Source of the DNA: Desulfobacterales bacterium
GTDB taxonomy: Bacteria > Desulfobacterota > Desulfobacteria > Desulfobacterales > UBA11574
Length of the DNA stretch: 28,842 bases
Assembly (NCBI GenBank): GCA_012974475.1
Contig: JAAXQD010000153.1
Span: 1-28,842 of the forward strand
Direction of reading: 5' to 3'
Shown here: positions 1-8,269 of the stretch, in pieces
Position numbering within the stretch: the stretch's first letter is position 1
How the letters are laid out: the number at the start of each line of letters is the position of its first letter
The notes under the pieces: generated by a model
What the model was told of the DNA's origin: nothing
What the model saw: only the letters and a program-made list of their open reading frames with translations
The model's database searches: none
Position numbers and translations under genes: made by a program

Positions 1-32
1 ATGTAACCCATCCCATTTAGTCACTGATGTAT

Positions 33-69
33 AAGCCCTCATGCTTGATCCGCATGGGGGCTTTTTTTT
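33..69 (+). terminator. Rho-independent terminator of an upstream gene outside the window
   Basis: The arms at 33-44 and 52-63 are complementary over 12 positions with one G-T wobble, enclose a 7-nt loop, and run straight into a T tract. This is a textbook intrinsic terminator on the + strand. The gene it ends lies left of the window. Confidence 0.85.
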
Positions 70-370
70 ACAACACCTTCGTAAATTTTTTTCATTCAAA
101 AAACCGGTTTTTAACCCGAGTTTTTCGCCCCTCAACCTTACGACCCCATGGATCAGATGCCCGAGTTTCCAATTTTCAATAAGCCAGCTTGATACAGCTT
201 GACAAATTACCGACAGCCGGGTTATGAAATTATCCAAGATCTCTAATAAAAATCAGTCTTGCTTAATAATTATTTAATAATATAAATAGATTAAATCTAT
301 TCAGCAAATATTACACTGACACGCTGAAAAAATGGTTGGTTAAACAACGATGAAAAGATCGGAGCTTCTA
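70..370. other. Intergenic leader region, AT-rich
   Basis: No convincing gene is seen here. The stretch after 240 is very AT-rich and holds the probable promoter and long 5' leader of the LysM gene. The motif AGCTTGA occurs twice just before and within the candidate -35 box. Confidence 0.5.
199..228 (+). promoter_or_regulatory. Candidate sigma70-type promoter of the LysM gene
   Basis: A perfect TTGACA at 199-204 is followed 18 bp later by TATGAA at 223-228, which matches four of six -10 positions. Use would give a leader of about 135 nt. The -35 box is strong and the -10 box weak, so this is a candidate only. Confidence 0.4.
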
Positions 371-1399
371 ATGTATTCCAACGGCAAATTCAAGATAATG
401 ACGTGTTTGTGTATTTTGGCTGCATTGATCGTTTTTTCAGTTCATCTTTTTGCACAGGAAAGCAAGGATACTGTGGCGCATGAAGCAGGTTTTTACTATA
501 CTGTTCAAAAGGGAGATACGCTGTGGGATCTTTCTGACCGATTTTCAGATTCCCCATGGCGATGGCCCGAATTGTGGAGCGAGAACCGTCAGATCACCAA
601 TCCACATCTGGTTTATCCGGGTGAGCGTATTCGAATCTATCATGGAAAAGGCATCGATACTTTCGTCTCCAAAAACGTGGGGACTGATCGGCCCATCAAA
701 AATGAAACGGTAAAGAAGACGCATTATTATTCCCCCATTAACAGCATTGGATTCATCCGAAAAAAGCCGGTCACTCCCCAGGGTATCATTTTCAAGGTGA
801 AAGATGATAAAGAATTGATCAGTGCCGGGGATCTGGTTTATGTTCGGCAAAAGGGTGGCGATCCTCTTTTAATAGGCCGTAAATATACAGTATATAGAAC
901 CTTAAGGCCGGTTGTCGACCAAAAAACAAAGACGCCCATAGGAACCCAGCACTATCTGACAGGGGTTGTTGAAATCACAAAAAAAGAACCCGGTTTTGCT
1001 TTGGGGAGGGTTGTTCAATCCTATCGAAGCATTGCCATTAACGATCTTTTGATGCCGTATGAAAAACGGTCGCCGAGGATTGCGCTCACTGAAAGTATAA
1101 AAGGACTCAACGGTAAAATAATTTCAGCTGAAGAGAATGTAAATAACATCGGCGATGAAACCATAGCATTTATCGACAAGGGGAGCAAAGACGGTGTTAC
1201 GTCCGGGCAGTCGTACAGCATCTATTATCAGGAAAGGGACAAAAACGGGATGGAGACAAAAAAGAACAGTCTCCTGTCGCCGGTTGTTTATGGTACGCTA
1301 CTTGTCCTTCACACCGAACAGACCACATCCACAGTTCTAGTAATTCGCACAGAACAAAGTATTCAACCGGGAGCGACGATTTGTAGCCCAATGGAATAG
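371..1399 (+). CDS. LysM-domain exported protein
   Basis: This is a probable envelope protein that binds peptidoglycan through one LysM domain. An N-terminal hydrophobic segment (about residues 10-28) ends in VHLFAQE, which looks like a signal peptide. The LysM domain follows at about residues 42-90, with the motif YTVQKGDTLWDLS and the ending YPGERIRIY. The rest, about 250 residues, is a beta-rich region of unknown role with no catalytic motif that I recognise, so a scaffold or anchoring role is more likely than an enzyme. I chose ATG 371 because GGAG at 361-364 lies 6 nt upstream. The in-frame ATG at 350 has no clear ribosome binding site and would add seven residues. The gene stands alone, more than 250 bp from the next gene. 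LysM assignment is firm; specific function is unknown. Confidence 0.85.
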   Translation: MYSNGKFKIMTCLCILAALIVFSVHLFAQESKDTVAHEAGFYYTVQKGDTLWDLSDRFSDSPWRWPELWSENRQITNPHLVYPGERIRIYHGKGIDTFVSKNVGTDRPIKNETVKKTHYYSPINSIGFIRKKPVTPQGIIFKVKDDKELISAGDLVYVRQKGGDPLLIGRKYTVYRTLRPVVDQKTKTPIGTQHYLTGVVEITKKEPGFALGRVVQSYRSIAINDLLMPYEKRSPRIALTESIKGLNGKIISAEENVNNIGDETIAFIDKGSKDGVTSGQSYSIYYQERDKNGMETKKNSLLSPVVYGTLLVLHTEQTTSTVLVIRTEQSIQPGATICSPME

Positions 1400-1585
1400 G
1401 TTTGGTATTTATTTTACATCCTGACCGATTTTAAATCTAAAGTAATTTCTGAAAAGCCCCCAACAGGAAGGGGTGTTGAATTATGCCCTGCGATGTTCCG
1501 GAACAGCTTTTTCCCGGGCTCATTTCGGTTAGAACCCTTCAATTCATTGCGCCTTTTGGGACAGGCCCTCCCCCGTCTCATTTTC

Positions 1586-1601
1586 ATGAATTTTAATTCA
1601 T
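1586..1601. promoter_or_regulatory. AT-rich inverted repeat upstream of the ydbH-like gene
   Basis: ATGAATT and AATTCAT face each other across 2 nt, about 60 bp before the start of the large ydbH-like gene. The shape suits a dimeric regulator site, but no regulator family is recognisable from the sequence. The rest of 1400-1662 shows no convincing gene. Confidence 0.2.
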
Positions 1602-1662
1602 ATCAGAAGCGTTACATGGTCGATGGTTCAAGCGTTCCAAACAGACAGAAAACTGTGTGCGT

Positions 1663-4600
1663 ATGAAGTCGGTGTCTATGGCTCGTATTAAAAAATTTTC
1701 GTTGGTTTTAGCTGTCGGTCTGTGTTTTACTATCGTTTTTTTCTTGGGTGTGGGGTTTTATCTCTATCATCATCCTGAGCGTATAAAACCTATCATAGAG
1801 CGGTCTTTATCTGCATCCACAGGGTCATCGTGCACCATAGAAAGTCTCTCCTACTCCTTTCAACCCATGGCCTTAGAGGTGAAGGGGATTCATCTCAAGC
1901 CGCTGAGCCCACAGCAAACCTTTTCAATGAATGTCCGTTTTGCCAGGGCGGATATGGACGTTATGGGTCCATGGGGCCACAGATCCCTCATTATAAAAAA
2001 CATGCAGTTGAACGGTGTTTATCTTGACCTTTCTTTGGATCGGTTCGAATTGCCGACCCTGACACCCGGGAAAGAGGGGCTTTCTTTTCCGGCCAGGATG
2101 GTTCGGGGACTGGTCGGTTTTTTTATTTTCAGAGACATCAAATTTCAATCAGGGGAAATGCGCGACGGACGAATTTCGGCAGCTATGGCCGATCAGGCGC
2201 TCCAGGCCCATGGAATTCATGCCAAAGTCGGCGTCGACCTCCCCCTTTTTTTGTCTTTTGCTTTGGAGATCAAAAGGCCTTCCCGCAACATTCATTTTAG
2301 GGCACCCAGCATAAACATCCATACCGATAAAATGTTCGATATTTTTGATCTTAAGTTAAAGGGTACGATTCAGTCCCATGGCATGACCCTCCAAGGTCCC
2401 GAACTGGGGATACGGAGAATGAACGTGGTGTCGAGATTTACTTATACCCATGCCACAAAAAAGCTTAATGTCGAGAATCTCCAGGTCGGTTGTAATGGTA
2501 TCGCTTTAAGGCCTGATTTGGAAAAGATGGGATCATTGCCCGTCTCAGTGACCGCCGCTGAATCCATATGGATGGAGACCGGACTTACCTATGATATGAA
2601 ACAAGGAGGAATCGCCTTTGTTCCTTTGAAACTCCATATCGTCGGTGTATCCCTTATGGAAAAGACGAAAAAGCCCCTGCCGCTGATGGACATCAATCTC
2701 GAGGCAGAGGGTATCTTTCATTTGCCCACATACCGATTGGACATGGCCCAGATACATCTGGCATTTTCCGACATCCTAAAAATGGAAGGGGCTCTCCAGG
2801 CAGAATTCGGTCAAAAAGGTGCGGTGCGGCTTCAGGTGAGAGAGGCTTTGCTTTGGTTTGAAAGGAGCCGTTCCTTTTTTCCATCGGAAGTCAGGCAGGC
2901 CTTAAAGCCCGTTCGGATCGAAGGCATGGTCCGTCTTAAAGGCCACTTTGCAGGGGTCAAGGCGGACGAGAAATGGCTTTGGGAATGTGACCTTGAGTCC
3001 CGGTTAACGAAAAACCCCTATGCCTTCGTCGATAAAGAGATGCAGCTAAAGGGCGTGGTCTCTGCCGTAATAAAAGCCAAGGGCCGATTGCCAGCTGTTG
3101 CCGTCTCTGCCGAGATGGACTGGGATCAAAACATCCTTTCAACCAAAGCGCTGGCCCTGGAACAGTTTAAGATGCATGTTTCTCTCTCAGGCCGGTATCC
3201 CCGGATGGATTTCAAGGATGTGGCCGTTCAAATCCCTCAGGCGAAGATCCACACCGGAACCCGAGATCTTCTGATCAAAGATATTCGTGTCCAAATACCG
3301 GAATGTAGAATCGATACAGAAAAAAGATCTGTTGTTCTCCCTGAGGTCCGATTCGACGCTGCCGATTTGAAAAATATTTTGTTCACGGCGGATTTGCAAG
3401 AAGGCCAGATCAACCTGACGATTCAAGGTACAGAGACCGCTCTTTTTAGTGCCGCCGCCGCTCACCGCCTGCTTCCGGCCGATTGGGACCTTACGGCTCG
3501 GGATTCCATCCAGATCAAGATCACGGGAGCGGCGGCCGGGCCGTGGCGGGTGAAGGCAAAGCTGTCTCTCGAGGATCTGGTCTTTCAAAACAAAGATGGT
3601 AGCCTAATGGGAGAAAATATTTCGCTTATTACCGGTATCGAAGGTGATGTCGATTTAAAGCGCTCCAAGATGAACTTTTCCGCTGCTTTAGAAACCAAAG
3701 AGGGTGAAGCCCTTTATGATCGTTTTTATCTGAACCTGAAAAAAACCCCCGTTGTCACCGCATTCAACGGGTCCTACAATATTCAAAAAAGATTGCTGAA
3801 GCTTTCCAGGCTCAGGTTTGACCTGCAGGGCATCCTTCCCATTGAAATTCATGGCTATTTCAGTCAAGACCCATCCAAGGGGGATACCGATTTTACCGTA
3901 ACTATCCCGCAAGTGCCCTTGAAGCCGATTTTTCATCACCTTTTGCAGGAGCCCTACAAGACGGACAAACCCTTTCTGGAAAACCTTGAGATCGGAGGAA
4001 CCGTTTCAGCTGAATTCAACATGAAAGGGTGTCAGAATGTGTGGGAAGTTAGAGGTCGTCTCGGATGGCATGGAGGACACCTTTTACTGGGAGAGAGAGA
4101 CATCTCGCTAAAAGGTATTGATTTCGATCTTCCTGTCTGGTACCGATCCCGATTCGTCAAAACGCCAGTTGAAACCCTCGAAGGAAAGCTCGAGGTCCAA
4201 TCCGTTATGCTTCCCCTGCTACCTGAACAACCGTTGAATATCCATCTGAATACGGGCCCAAACCGGATATCCGTGAAATCTCCCACCGTGATTCGAGTGC
4301 CCGGCGGAAATCTTCGCCTGGGACCTGTTCAGGTTAATCACCCCTTTGGCTCGGATCTTTCCGTCCACACCTTTCTGGTATTCGACCGTATAAAACTGCA
4401 ACCTTTCCTATCCAGGATCTGGACACGCCCTTTGGAGGGAACCTTAACCGGCATACTCGACCCCCTCCGATACGAAAAGCACGCTGTTACCAGTCAGGGG
4501 GAGATCAGGGCCGAAGCATTCGGCGGCAAGATCCTTATATCCGACCTTTATATTCCAGGGATTTTTACATCTGCACCGGTTTTAAAGCTCAATGCACAAT

Positions 4601-5076
4601 GGGATGATCTTCTCCTGTCAGAAATGACCACCGGCACTTCATTCGGAAAGATTGAGGGGGTCTTGAATGGCCACATCCGTGATTTTGAGATCGCCTATGG
4701 CCAACCCCAAAGATTCGATCTTTTACTGGAAACCCTCAAAAAAAAGGGGGTCCCACAAAAGATCAGCGTTAGGGCCGTAGAAAACATTTCGCAGATTGGG
4801 GGGGGACAGAGCCCTTTTATGGGGTTGGCGGGTGTCTTCGCATCCTTTTTCAAAAAGTTTCCCTATGAAAAGATCGGCATACGGGCCTATCTTGAAAACG
4901 ATGTATTCACCATCAACGGTACCATCAGCGAAGGTGGCACAGAGTATCTCGTAAAAAGGGGTAGATTTTCAGGGGTAAATGTTGTAAATCAAAATCCAGA
5001 TAATCGGGTTAGTTTCAAGGACATGGTTAAAAGGATCCAACGGATCACCCACAAAGGGGGGCCTGTTGTTAAATGA
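1663..5076 (+). CDS. YdbH/AsmA-like intermembrane lipid-transport protein
   Basis: This large protein (about 1137 residues) has one N-terminal membrane helix (about residues 9-32) followed by a very long beta-rich periplasmic region without catalytic motifs, as in the AsmA-like bridge proteins. Family members form hydrophobic-groove bridges that move phospholipid between inner and outer membranes. The C-terminal part, ending in a stretch with VNVVNQNPDNRVSF and a basic helix, resembles the YdbH family. E. coli YdbH has about 880 residues, so this one is longer. The next gene encodes a DUF1318 lipoprotein 15 nt downstream, which matches the E. coli ydbH-ynbE-ydbL operon and supports the assignment. 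The start is uncertain: GTG 1657, ATG 1663 and ATG 1678 are in frame, and none has a good ribosome binding site. AsmA-like is firm; YdbH rather than another AsmA clade is inferred from the neighbour. Confidence 0.8.
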   Translation: MKSVSMARIKKFSLVLAVGLCFTIVFFLGVGFYLYHHPERIKPIIERSLSASTGSSCTIESLSYSFQPMALEVKGIHLKPLSPQQTFSMNVRFARADMDVMGPWGHRSLIIKNMQLNGVYLDLSLDRFELPTLTPGKEGLSFPARMVRGLVGFFIFRDIKFQSGEMRDGRISAAMADQALQAHGIHAKVGVDLPLFLSFALEIKRPSRNIHFRAPSINIHTDKMFDIFDLKLKGTIQSHGMTLQGPELGIRRMNVVSRFTYTHATKKLNVENLQVGCNGIALRPDLEKMGSLPVSVTAAESIWMETGLTYDMKQGGIAFVPLKLHIVGVSLMEKTKKPLPLMDINLEAEGIFHLPTYRLDMAQIHLAFSDILKMEGALQAEFGQKGAVRLQVREALLWFERSRSFFPSEVRQALKPVRIEGMVRLKGHFAGVKADEKWLWECDLESRLTKNPYAFVDKEMQLKGVVSAVIKAKGRLPAVAVSAEMDWDQNILSTKALALEQFKMHVSLSGRYPRMDFKDVAVQIPQAKIHTGTRDLLIKDIRVQIPECRIDTEKRSVVLPEVRFDAADLKNILFTADLQEGQINLTIQGTETALFSAAAAHRLLPADWDLTARDSIQIKITGAAAGPWRVKAKLSLEDLVFQNKDGSLMGENISLITGIEGDVDLKRSKMNFSAALETKEGEALYDRFYLNLKKTPVVTAFNGSYNIQKRLLKLSRLRFDLQGILPIEIHGYFSQDPSKGDTDFTVTIPQVPLKPIFHHLLQEPYKTDKPFLENLEIGGTVSAEFNMKGCQNVWEVRGRLGWHGGHLLLGERDISLKGIDFDLPVWYRSRFVKTPVETLEGKLEVQSVMLPLLPEQPLNIHLNTGPNRISVKSPTVIRVPGGNLRLGPVQVNHPFGSDLSVHTFLVFDRIKLQPFLSRIWTRPLEGTLTGILDPLRYEKHAVTSQGEIRAEAFGGKILISDLYIPGIFTSAPVLKLNAQWDDLLLSEMTTGTSFGKIEGVLNGHIRDFEIAYGQPQRFDLLLETLKKKGVPQKISVRAVENISQIGGGQSPFMGLAGVFASFFKKFPYEKIGIRAYLENDVFTINGTISEGGTEYLVKRGRFSGVNVVNQNPDNRVSFKDMVKRIQRITHKGGPVVK

Positions 5077-5091
5077 CGAGAGGAGGTTCAT

Positions 5092-5637
5092 ATGAAGAAA
5101 TTTCAAAAGTTGTTGTGGACAACAGCAGTGGTCATGATGGCAATGCTCGGTGCCTGCGTAACCATAAACATCTATTTCCCGGCGGAAAAAGTTGAATCTG
5201 TTGCCGGGGATATTGTGAATGATATCAGGGGCCAACAGCCATCTAAAAAGGATAACCAATCCAAAAGCCATGAAGGGCTGTCTATACAAATCAGGTTCGC
5301 CTTAGGTGCTGCCAGTGCATGGGCGGAGGACGTGACCACCGTTTCCAATCCGACCATTCGCGCCTTGAAGGAAAAAATGAAAGCCCGTTTCCAAGAGTTA
5401 AAGGCTTACTACCAGAAAGGCGCCCTGAATGAAGGGGGCAACGGCTATCTTTCCGCAGCAGATACCAGCAGGTTGAACCTCAAGGAGAAAAGAGACCTGA
5501 ACGGCCTCGTGGATGCTGAAAACAGAGACCGTAAAACATTATACGCAGAGGTGGCCAAGGCCCTGAAGATAAAATCCGATCAGATCGACCGAATCGCAGA
5601 GATCTTTGCCAAAGAGTGGCAGAAGCCGGTGCGTTAG
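5092..5637 (+). CDS. DUF1318 (YdbL-like) lipoprotein with YnbE-like N-terminus
   Basis: This is a predicted outer-membrane lipoprotein of 181 residues. The signal peptide ends in the lipobox LGAC, with Cys22 as the lipidated residue. The mature N-terminus, CVTINIYFPAEKVE, is a short beta strand like the segment by which YnbE stacks onto YdbH. The C-terminal half (about residues 85-178) is a YdbL/DUF1318-type domain with the conserved GYL and GLVDAENRDR segments. In E. coli these parts are separate proteins (lipoprotein YnbE and periplasmic YdbL); here one chain appears to carry both. A strong AGGAGG precedes the ATG, and the gene starts 15 nt after the ydbH-like stop, so the two form an operon. 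DUF1318 and the lipobox are clear; the YnbE equivalence is inferred from position and the strand-like motif. Confidence 0.85.
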   Translation: MKKFQKLLWTTAVVMMAMLGACVTINIYFPAEKVESVAGDIVNDIRGQQPSKKDNQSKSHEGLSIQIRFALGAASAWAEDVTTVSNPTIRALKEKMKARFQELKAYYQKGALNEGGNGYLSAADTSRLNLKEKRDLNGLVDAENRDRKTLYAEVAKALKIKSDQIDRIAEIFAKEWQKPVR

Positions 5638-5948
5638 TATCCAAAAAGGGCCATCCGGACGGACTTGAGGCGGCATGGCCTTGGGTGGCGTTTTACACTT
5701 CACTTTCAACAACGCCAGGTTTTTGGAGTTTTTATGGCGGATATCTGCGTTTTCAATAAAAGCGAACACTTGAACTCCAACAGTTCGCCTGGTTGAATTT
5801 CGGGGATTGAAGCTCCCCGCCCAAAAGGGCCGGGCGTGCGGGGAGCACCCCGGTCAACAGGGCAAACGAATTCCCCGAAAACTTGTTGAAGCAAAGCGTA
5901 AACCCAAGTTTTACAATATCTGACGGAAAGGATGTTCTCAATCCTTAG
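5638..5948. other. Hairpin-rich non-coding segment
   Basis: No believable gene is present. Several inverted repeats follow each other: GCGAAC 5762-5767 with GTTCGC 5783-5788; a nested hairpin formed by GTTGA 5792-5796, CGGGG 5801-5805 and GCTCCCCGC 5812-5820, pairing with 5838-5846, 5848-5852 and 5854-5858; and AAAACTTG 5878-5885 with CAAGTTTT 5905-5912. The density of pairing suggests a structured RNA, a folded 3' UTR or the relic of a small mobile element. It matches no family I can name. Confidence 0.5.
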
Positions 5949-5980
5949 ACCCCATTTTTTCTATACAGGTGGGGTTTTTG
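5949..5980 (+). terminator. Rho-independent terminator
   Basis: ACCCCA (5949-5954) and TGGGGT (5970-5975) form a 6-bp stem followed by a run of T. It would end + strand transcripts running through the hairpin-rich segment from the ydbH-like operon, just before the TPR gene. Confidence 0.6.
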
Positions 5981-6011
5981 TGTTTTAGAAATACAATAAA
6001 GGATAAATAAT

Positions 6012-7763
6012 ATGAGAAAATATATTTTATATTTTCTGGGTTCAGCTTTGATTGTTACTATCGTCTACGGCACTATAGCTTTGGCTGCATCAAAAAAACT
6101 TTATTTCAGTCATGGCGTTGCATACATGAAATCAGGCAAGTACAAGCTGGCCATAAAAGATTTTAACCAGGCGATACGTCTTGAGCCGAATAATGCAAAA
6201 GTTTACTACGTTCGAGGGATTGCCTATAATAAAATAGGTCGGTATCAACGTGCTGTTGAGGATTATAACACGGCGATACGTATCGATCCAAATTTTACAA
6301 AGGTGTACTATAACCGTGGGATTGCGTATAAGAAATTGGGCCGGCATCAACGTGCCATAGAGGATTTTGACCAGGTCATACGTATGAACCCTAGCGATAC
6401 GTATGCGTACTATAACCGCGGGATTATTTACAATAACTTGGGCCAACATCGACACGCCATAAAAGATTTTAACCAGGCTTTGAAAATAAATTCTAAAGAT
6501 GCTGATTTTTACTGCGTCCGGGGGATGGCATATCGTGATTCAGGTCAACATCGTCAGGCCTTAGATGACTTTAATCGGGCCATACATCTTAACCGGAAGT
6601 CTGCTTATGCTTACTACCATCGGGGGCTTTATTTTAAAAAACTCGGCCAGCATCAACGTGCCATCGAGGATTTTGACCGGGCGATCCACATTGATCCGAA
6701 GTCTTTGGATGCATATGTTGGCCGAGGTGTTTCATATGATTCTTTGGGAAAATACCAGGAAGCCATGAGGAATTACAGTCAGGCAATACGTATCGATTCA
6801 AAAATGGCCGAGGCCTATTATCATCGGGGCAATGCTTACAGTTCGTTGGGCCAGCATCAACGCGCCATCGAGGACTACGACAACGCCATTCGTCTTGATC
6901 CAAACCATGCTCTGGCCTACAACCACCGGGGGTATGCCTATTATTTGTTGAACCGATATCCACACGCCATACAGGATTATACCAAGAGCATAGAACTTAA
7001 TCCGAAAGATGCCGATGTTTACATTTCCCGGGGAATTGCCTACAGAGAATTAGGCCAGCATCAACGCGCCATAGACGATTATAACCAAGCCATCCGCCTC
7101 GATCCCGAATATGCCACTGCTTACAACAACCGAGGGATTGTCTATCGGAAAATCGGCATGTATCAACTCGCTGTTGAGGATTACAGCACCGCGATACGTA
7201 TTGATCCCAAGTATGCCGGAACTTATAATAACCGGGGGATTGCTCTCAAAGAGCTCGGCCGGCATCAACGCGCCATAGAGGATTATAATCAGGCCATCAG
7301 GCTGGATCCGAAGTATGCCGGAGCTTACAGTAACCGGGGCGTTGCCCACTCTGATTTGGGACGGCATCAACGCGCCATAGAGGATTTTAACCAAGCCGTC
7401 CGCCTCGATCCGGAATATGCAACAGCTTATAACAATCGAGGGATTGCATTTAAGAAAATAGGTCAGTTTGATCGTTCGTGTGTCGATTTCTGGAGAGCGT
7501 GTGACTTGGGAGCATGTAATTCGCTGAGACTTGAACAGAAAAATGGAAATTGTCAATATCCTGGAGGGACGTATTCTATTGATATGGATGAGAATGGACT
7601 TTATATCTCTACGGATAAATATGGGAGATATAAAATCACTTCAAAAAAGGTTGCCGCTTCCATCAAACCTGGATCGCAAGGGATCTATTTTATAAAGCGA
7701 AGTAAGAACCGCACGTATATCAGCACGGACAGATATGGAGATTTTTATATCGACCCGTTATAA
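6012..7763 (+). CDS. TPR-repeat exported protein (14 repeats)
   Basis: This 583-residue protein has an N-terminal hydrophobic helix or signal peptide (residues 4-26, ending TIALAAS). About 14 contiguous 34-residue tetratricopeptide repeats follow (about 27-498), each with the pattern AYxNRGIAYxxLGxHQRAIEDYxxAIRLDP. TPR superhelices bind partner proteins, and here they would act in the periplasm or at the membrane surface. After the last, degenerate repeat (FDRSCVDFWRACDLG) comes an 83-residue tail containing the motif YISTD(K/R)YG twice, about 38 residues apart, which looks like a small beta repeat. AAAGGA lies 8 nt before the ATG. The gene sits alone after a terminator. The DNA repeats are very alike, a sign of recent internal duplication. 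The partner is unknown. Confidence 0.9.
   Translation: MRKYILYFLGSALIVTIVYGTIALAASKKLYFSHGVAYMKSGKYKLAIKDFNQAIRLEPNNAKVYYVRGIAYNKIGRYQRAVEDYNTAIRIDPNFTKVYYNRGIAYKKLGRHQRAIEDFDQVIRMNPSDTYAYYNRGIIYNNLGQHRHAIKDFNQALKINSKDADFYCVRGMAYRDSGQHRQALDDFNRAIHLNRKSAYAYYHRGLYFKKLGQHQRAIEDFDRAIHIDPKSLDAYVGRGVSYDSLGKYQEAMRNYSQAIRIDSKMAEAYYHRGNAYSSLGQHQRAIEDYDNAIRLDPNHALAYNHRGYAYYLLNRYPHAIQDYTKSIELNPKDADVYISRGIAYRELGQHQRAIDDYNQAIRLDPEYATAYNNRGIVYRKIGMYQLAVEDYSTAIRIDPKYAGTYNNRGIALKELGRHQRAIEDYNQAIRLDPKYAGAYSNRGVAHSDLGRHQRAIEDFNQAVRLDPEYATAYNNRGIAFKKIGQFDRSCVDFWRACDLGACNSLRLEQKNGNCQYPGGTYSIDMDENGLYISTDKYGRYKITSKKVAASIKPGSQGIYFIKRSKNRTYISTDRYGDFYIDPL
6090..7517 (+). repeat. Tandem 102-bp coding repeats (TPR units)
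   Basis: Fourteen in-frame 102-bp units encode the TPRs. The segment CAGCATCAACGCGCCAT or a one-base variant recurs in at least five units (near 6650, 6852, 7053, 7262 and 7362). Such close identity allows slippage or recombination to change repeat number between strains. Confidence 0.85.
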
Positions 7764-8056
7764 CATCCAAAGAAAAAGCTTGCGAAAGGGCTATGCAGAA
7801 GGCTGAACGGGTTGAGATGACGTCTTTATGTAAAACCGGTAATAGACAACTGTGAAGTTTTTTCCACAATTGCGTAGGGTGCCCACTTTCAATCGGAGTT
7901 AACTCCTTGAAATATATAGAAGTGATCAGACTCCCCATTTTTTGCATGATTTTTGCATCTATAAGCTCTTAAAAACCCAGAATACTACAGACCTTGTGTT
8001 TATAATTGTTTATACAGCAATTATTATTGCTGAAAAGATTGAAGTGGTGAGTGACT
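7764..8056. other. Intergenic region with palindromes
   Basis: No gene was found. ACCCGTT at the end of the TPR gene pairs with AACGGGT about 50 bp on, which may end that transcript, but there is no T tract. A perfect 12-bp palindrome, GGAGTTAACTCC, lies at 7895-7906, and a 7-bp stem with a TATT loop lies at 8015-8032, shortly before the small membrane ORF. Confidence 0.4.
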
Positions 8057-8215
8057 ATGTTTAAAATACTACTGATCATTGCAGTGACAGCGGCCATTTT
8101 TTGTCTGGGGTTTTTTATCGCCTGCTTATTTGTTGCGTGTCAGGAGAACGAATTGCCGGATATTGTCGATATTGAGATGGGCGAAATAATTAAGTCGAAA
8201 GCACAAAAAATATAG
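8057..8215 (+). CDS. Small single-span membrane protein (52 aa)
   Basis: This short ORF encodes a basic N-terminus (MFK), one long hydrophobic helix (about residues 4-28, rich in I, L, A, F and containing three Cys) and an acidic then basic tail that ends KSKAQKI. The composition is that of a small bitopic membrane protein or an uncleaved signal anchor. A CxxxxxC pair (Cys23 and Cys28) sits at the membrane edge; the residues before Cys28 (FVA) do not make a good lipobox. The ribosome binding site is weak (GTGGTGAG). An in-frame GTG six bases upstream is an alternative start. I recognise no family. The gene is probable rather than proven. Confidence 0.45.
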   Translation: MFKILLIIAVTAAIFCLGFFIACLFVACQENELPDIVDIEMGEIIKSKAQKI

Positions 8216-8269
8216 TCTTTACAATTGGATATGGCAAAAGTCTTCGCTTCAAGAAGATTAGACGCCATT

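Noticed and set aside
1483..1596. 37-codon ORF between the LysM and ydbH-like genes
   Set aside because: No ribosome binding site, odd composition and no signal; probably chance.
5787..5863. Integron attC site or insertion-sequence end
   Set aside because: GTTGAAT looks like one core half-site, but the partner does not fit and the orientation is reversed; no integrase or transposase is nearby.
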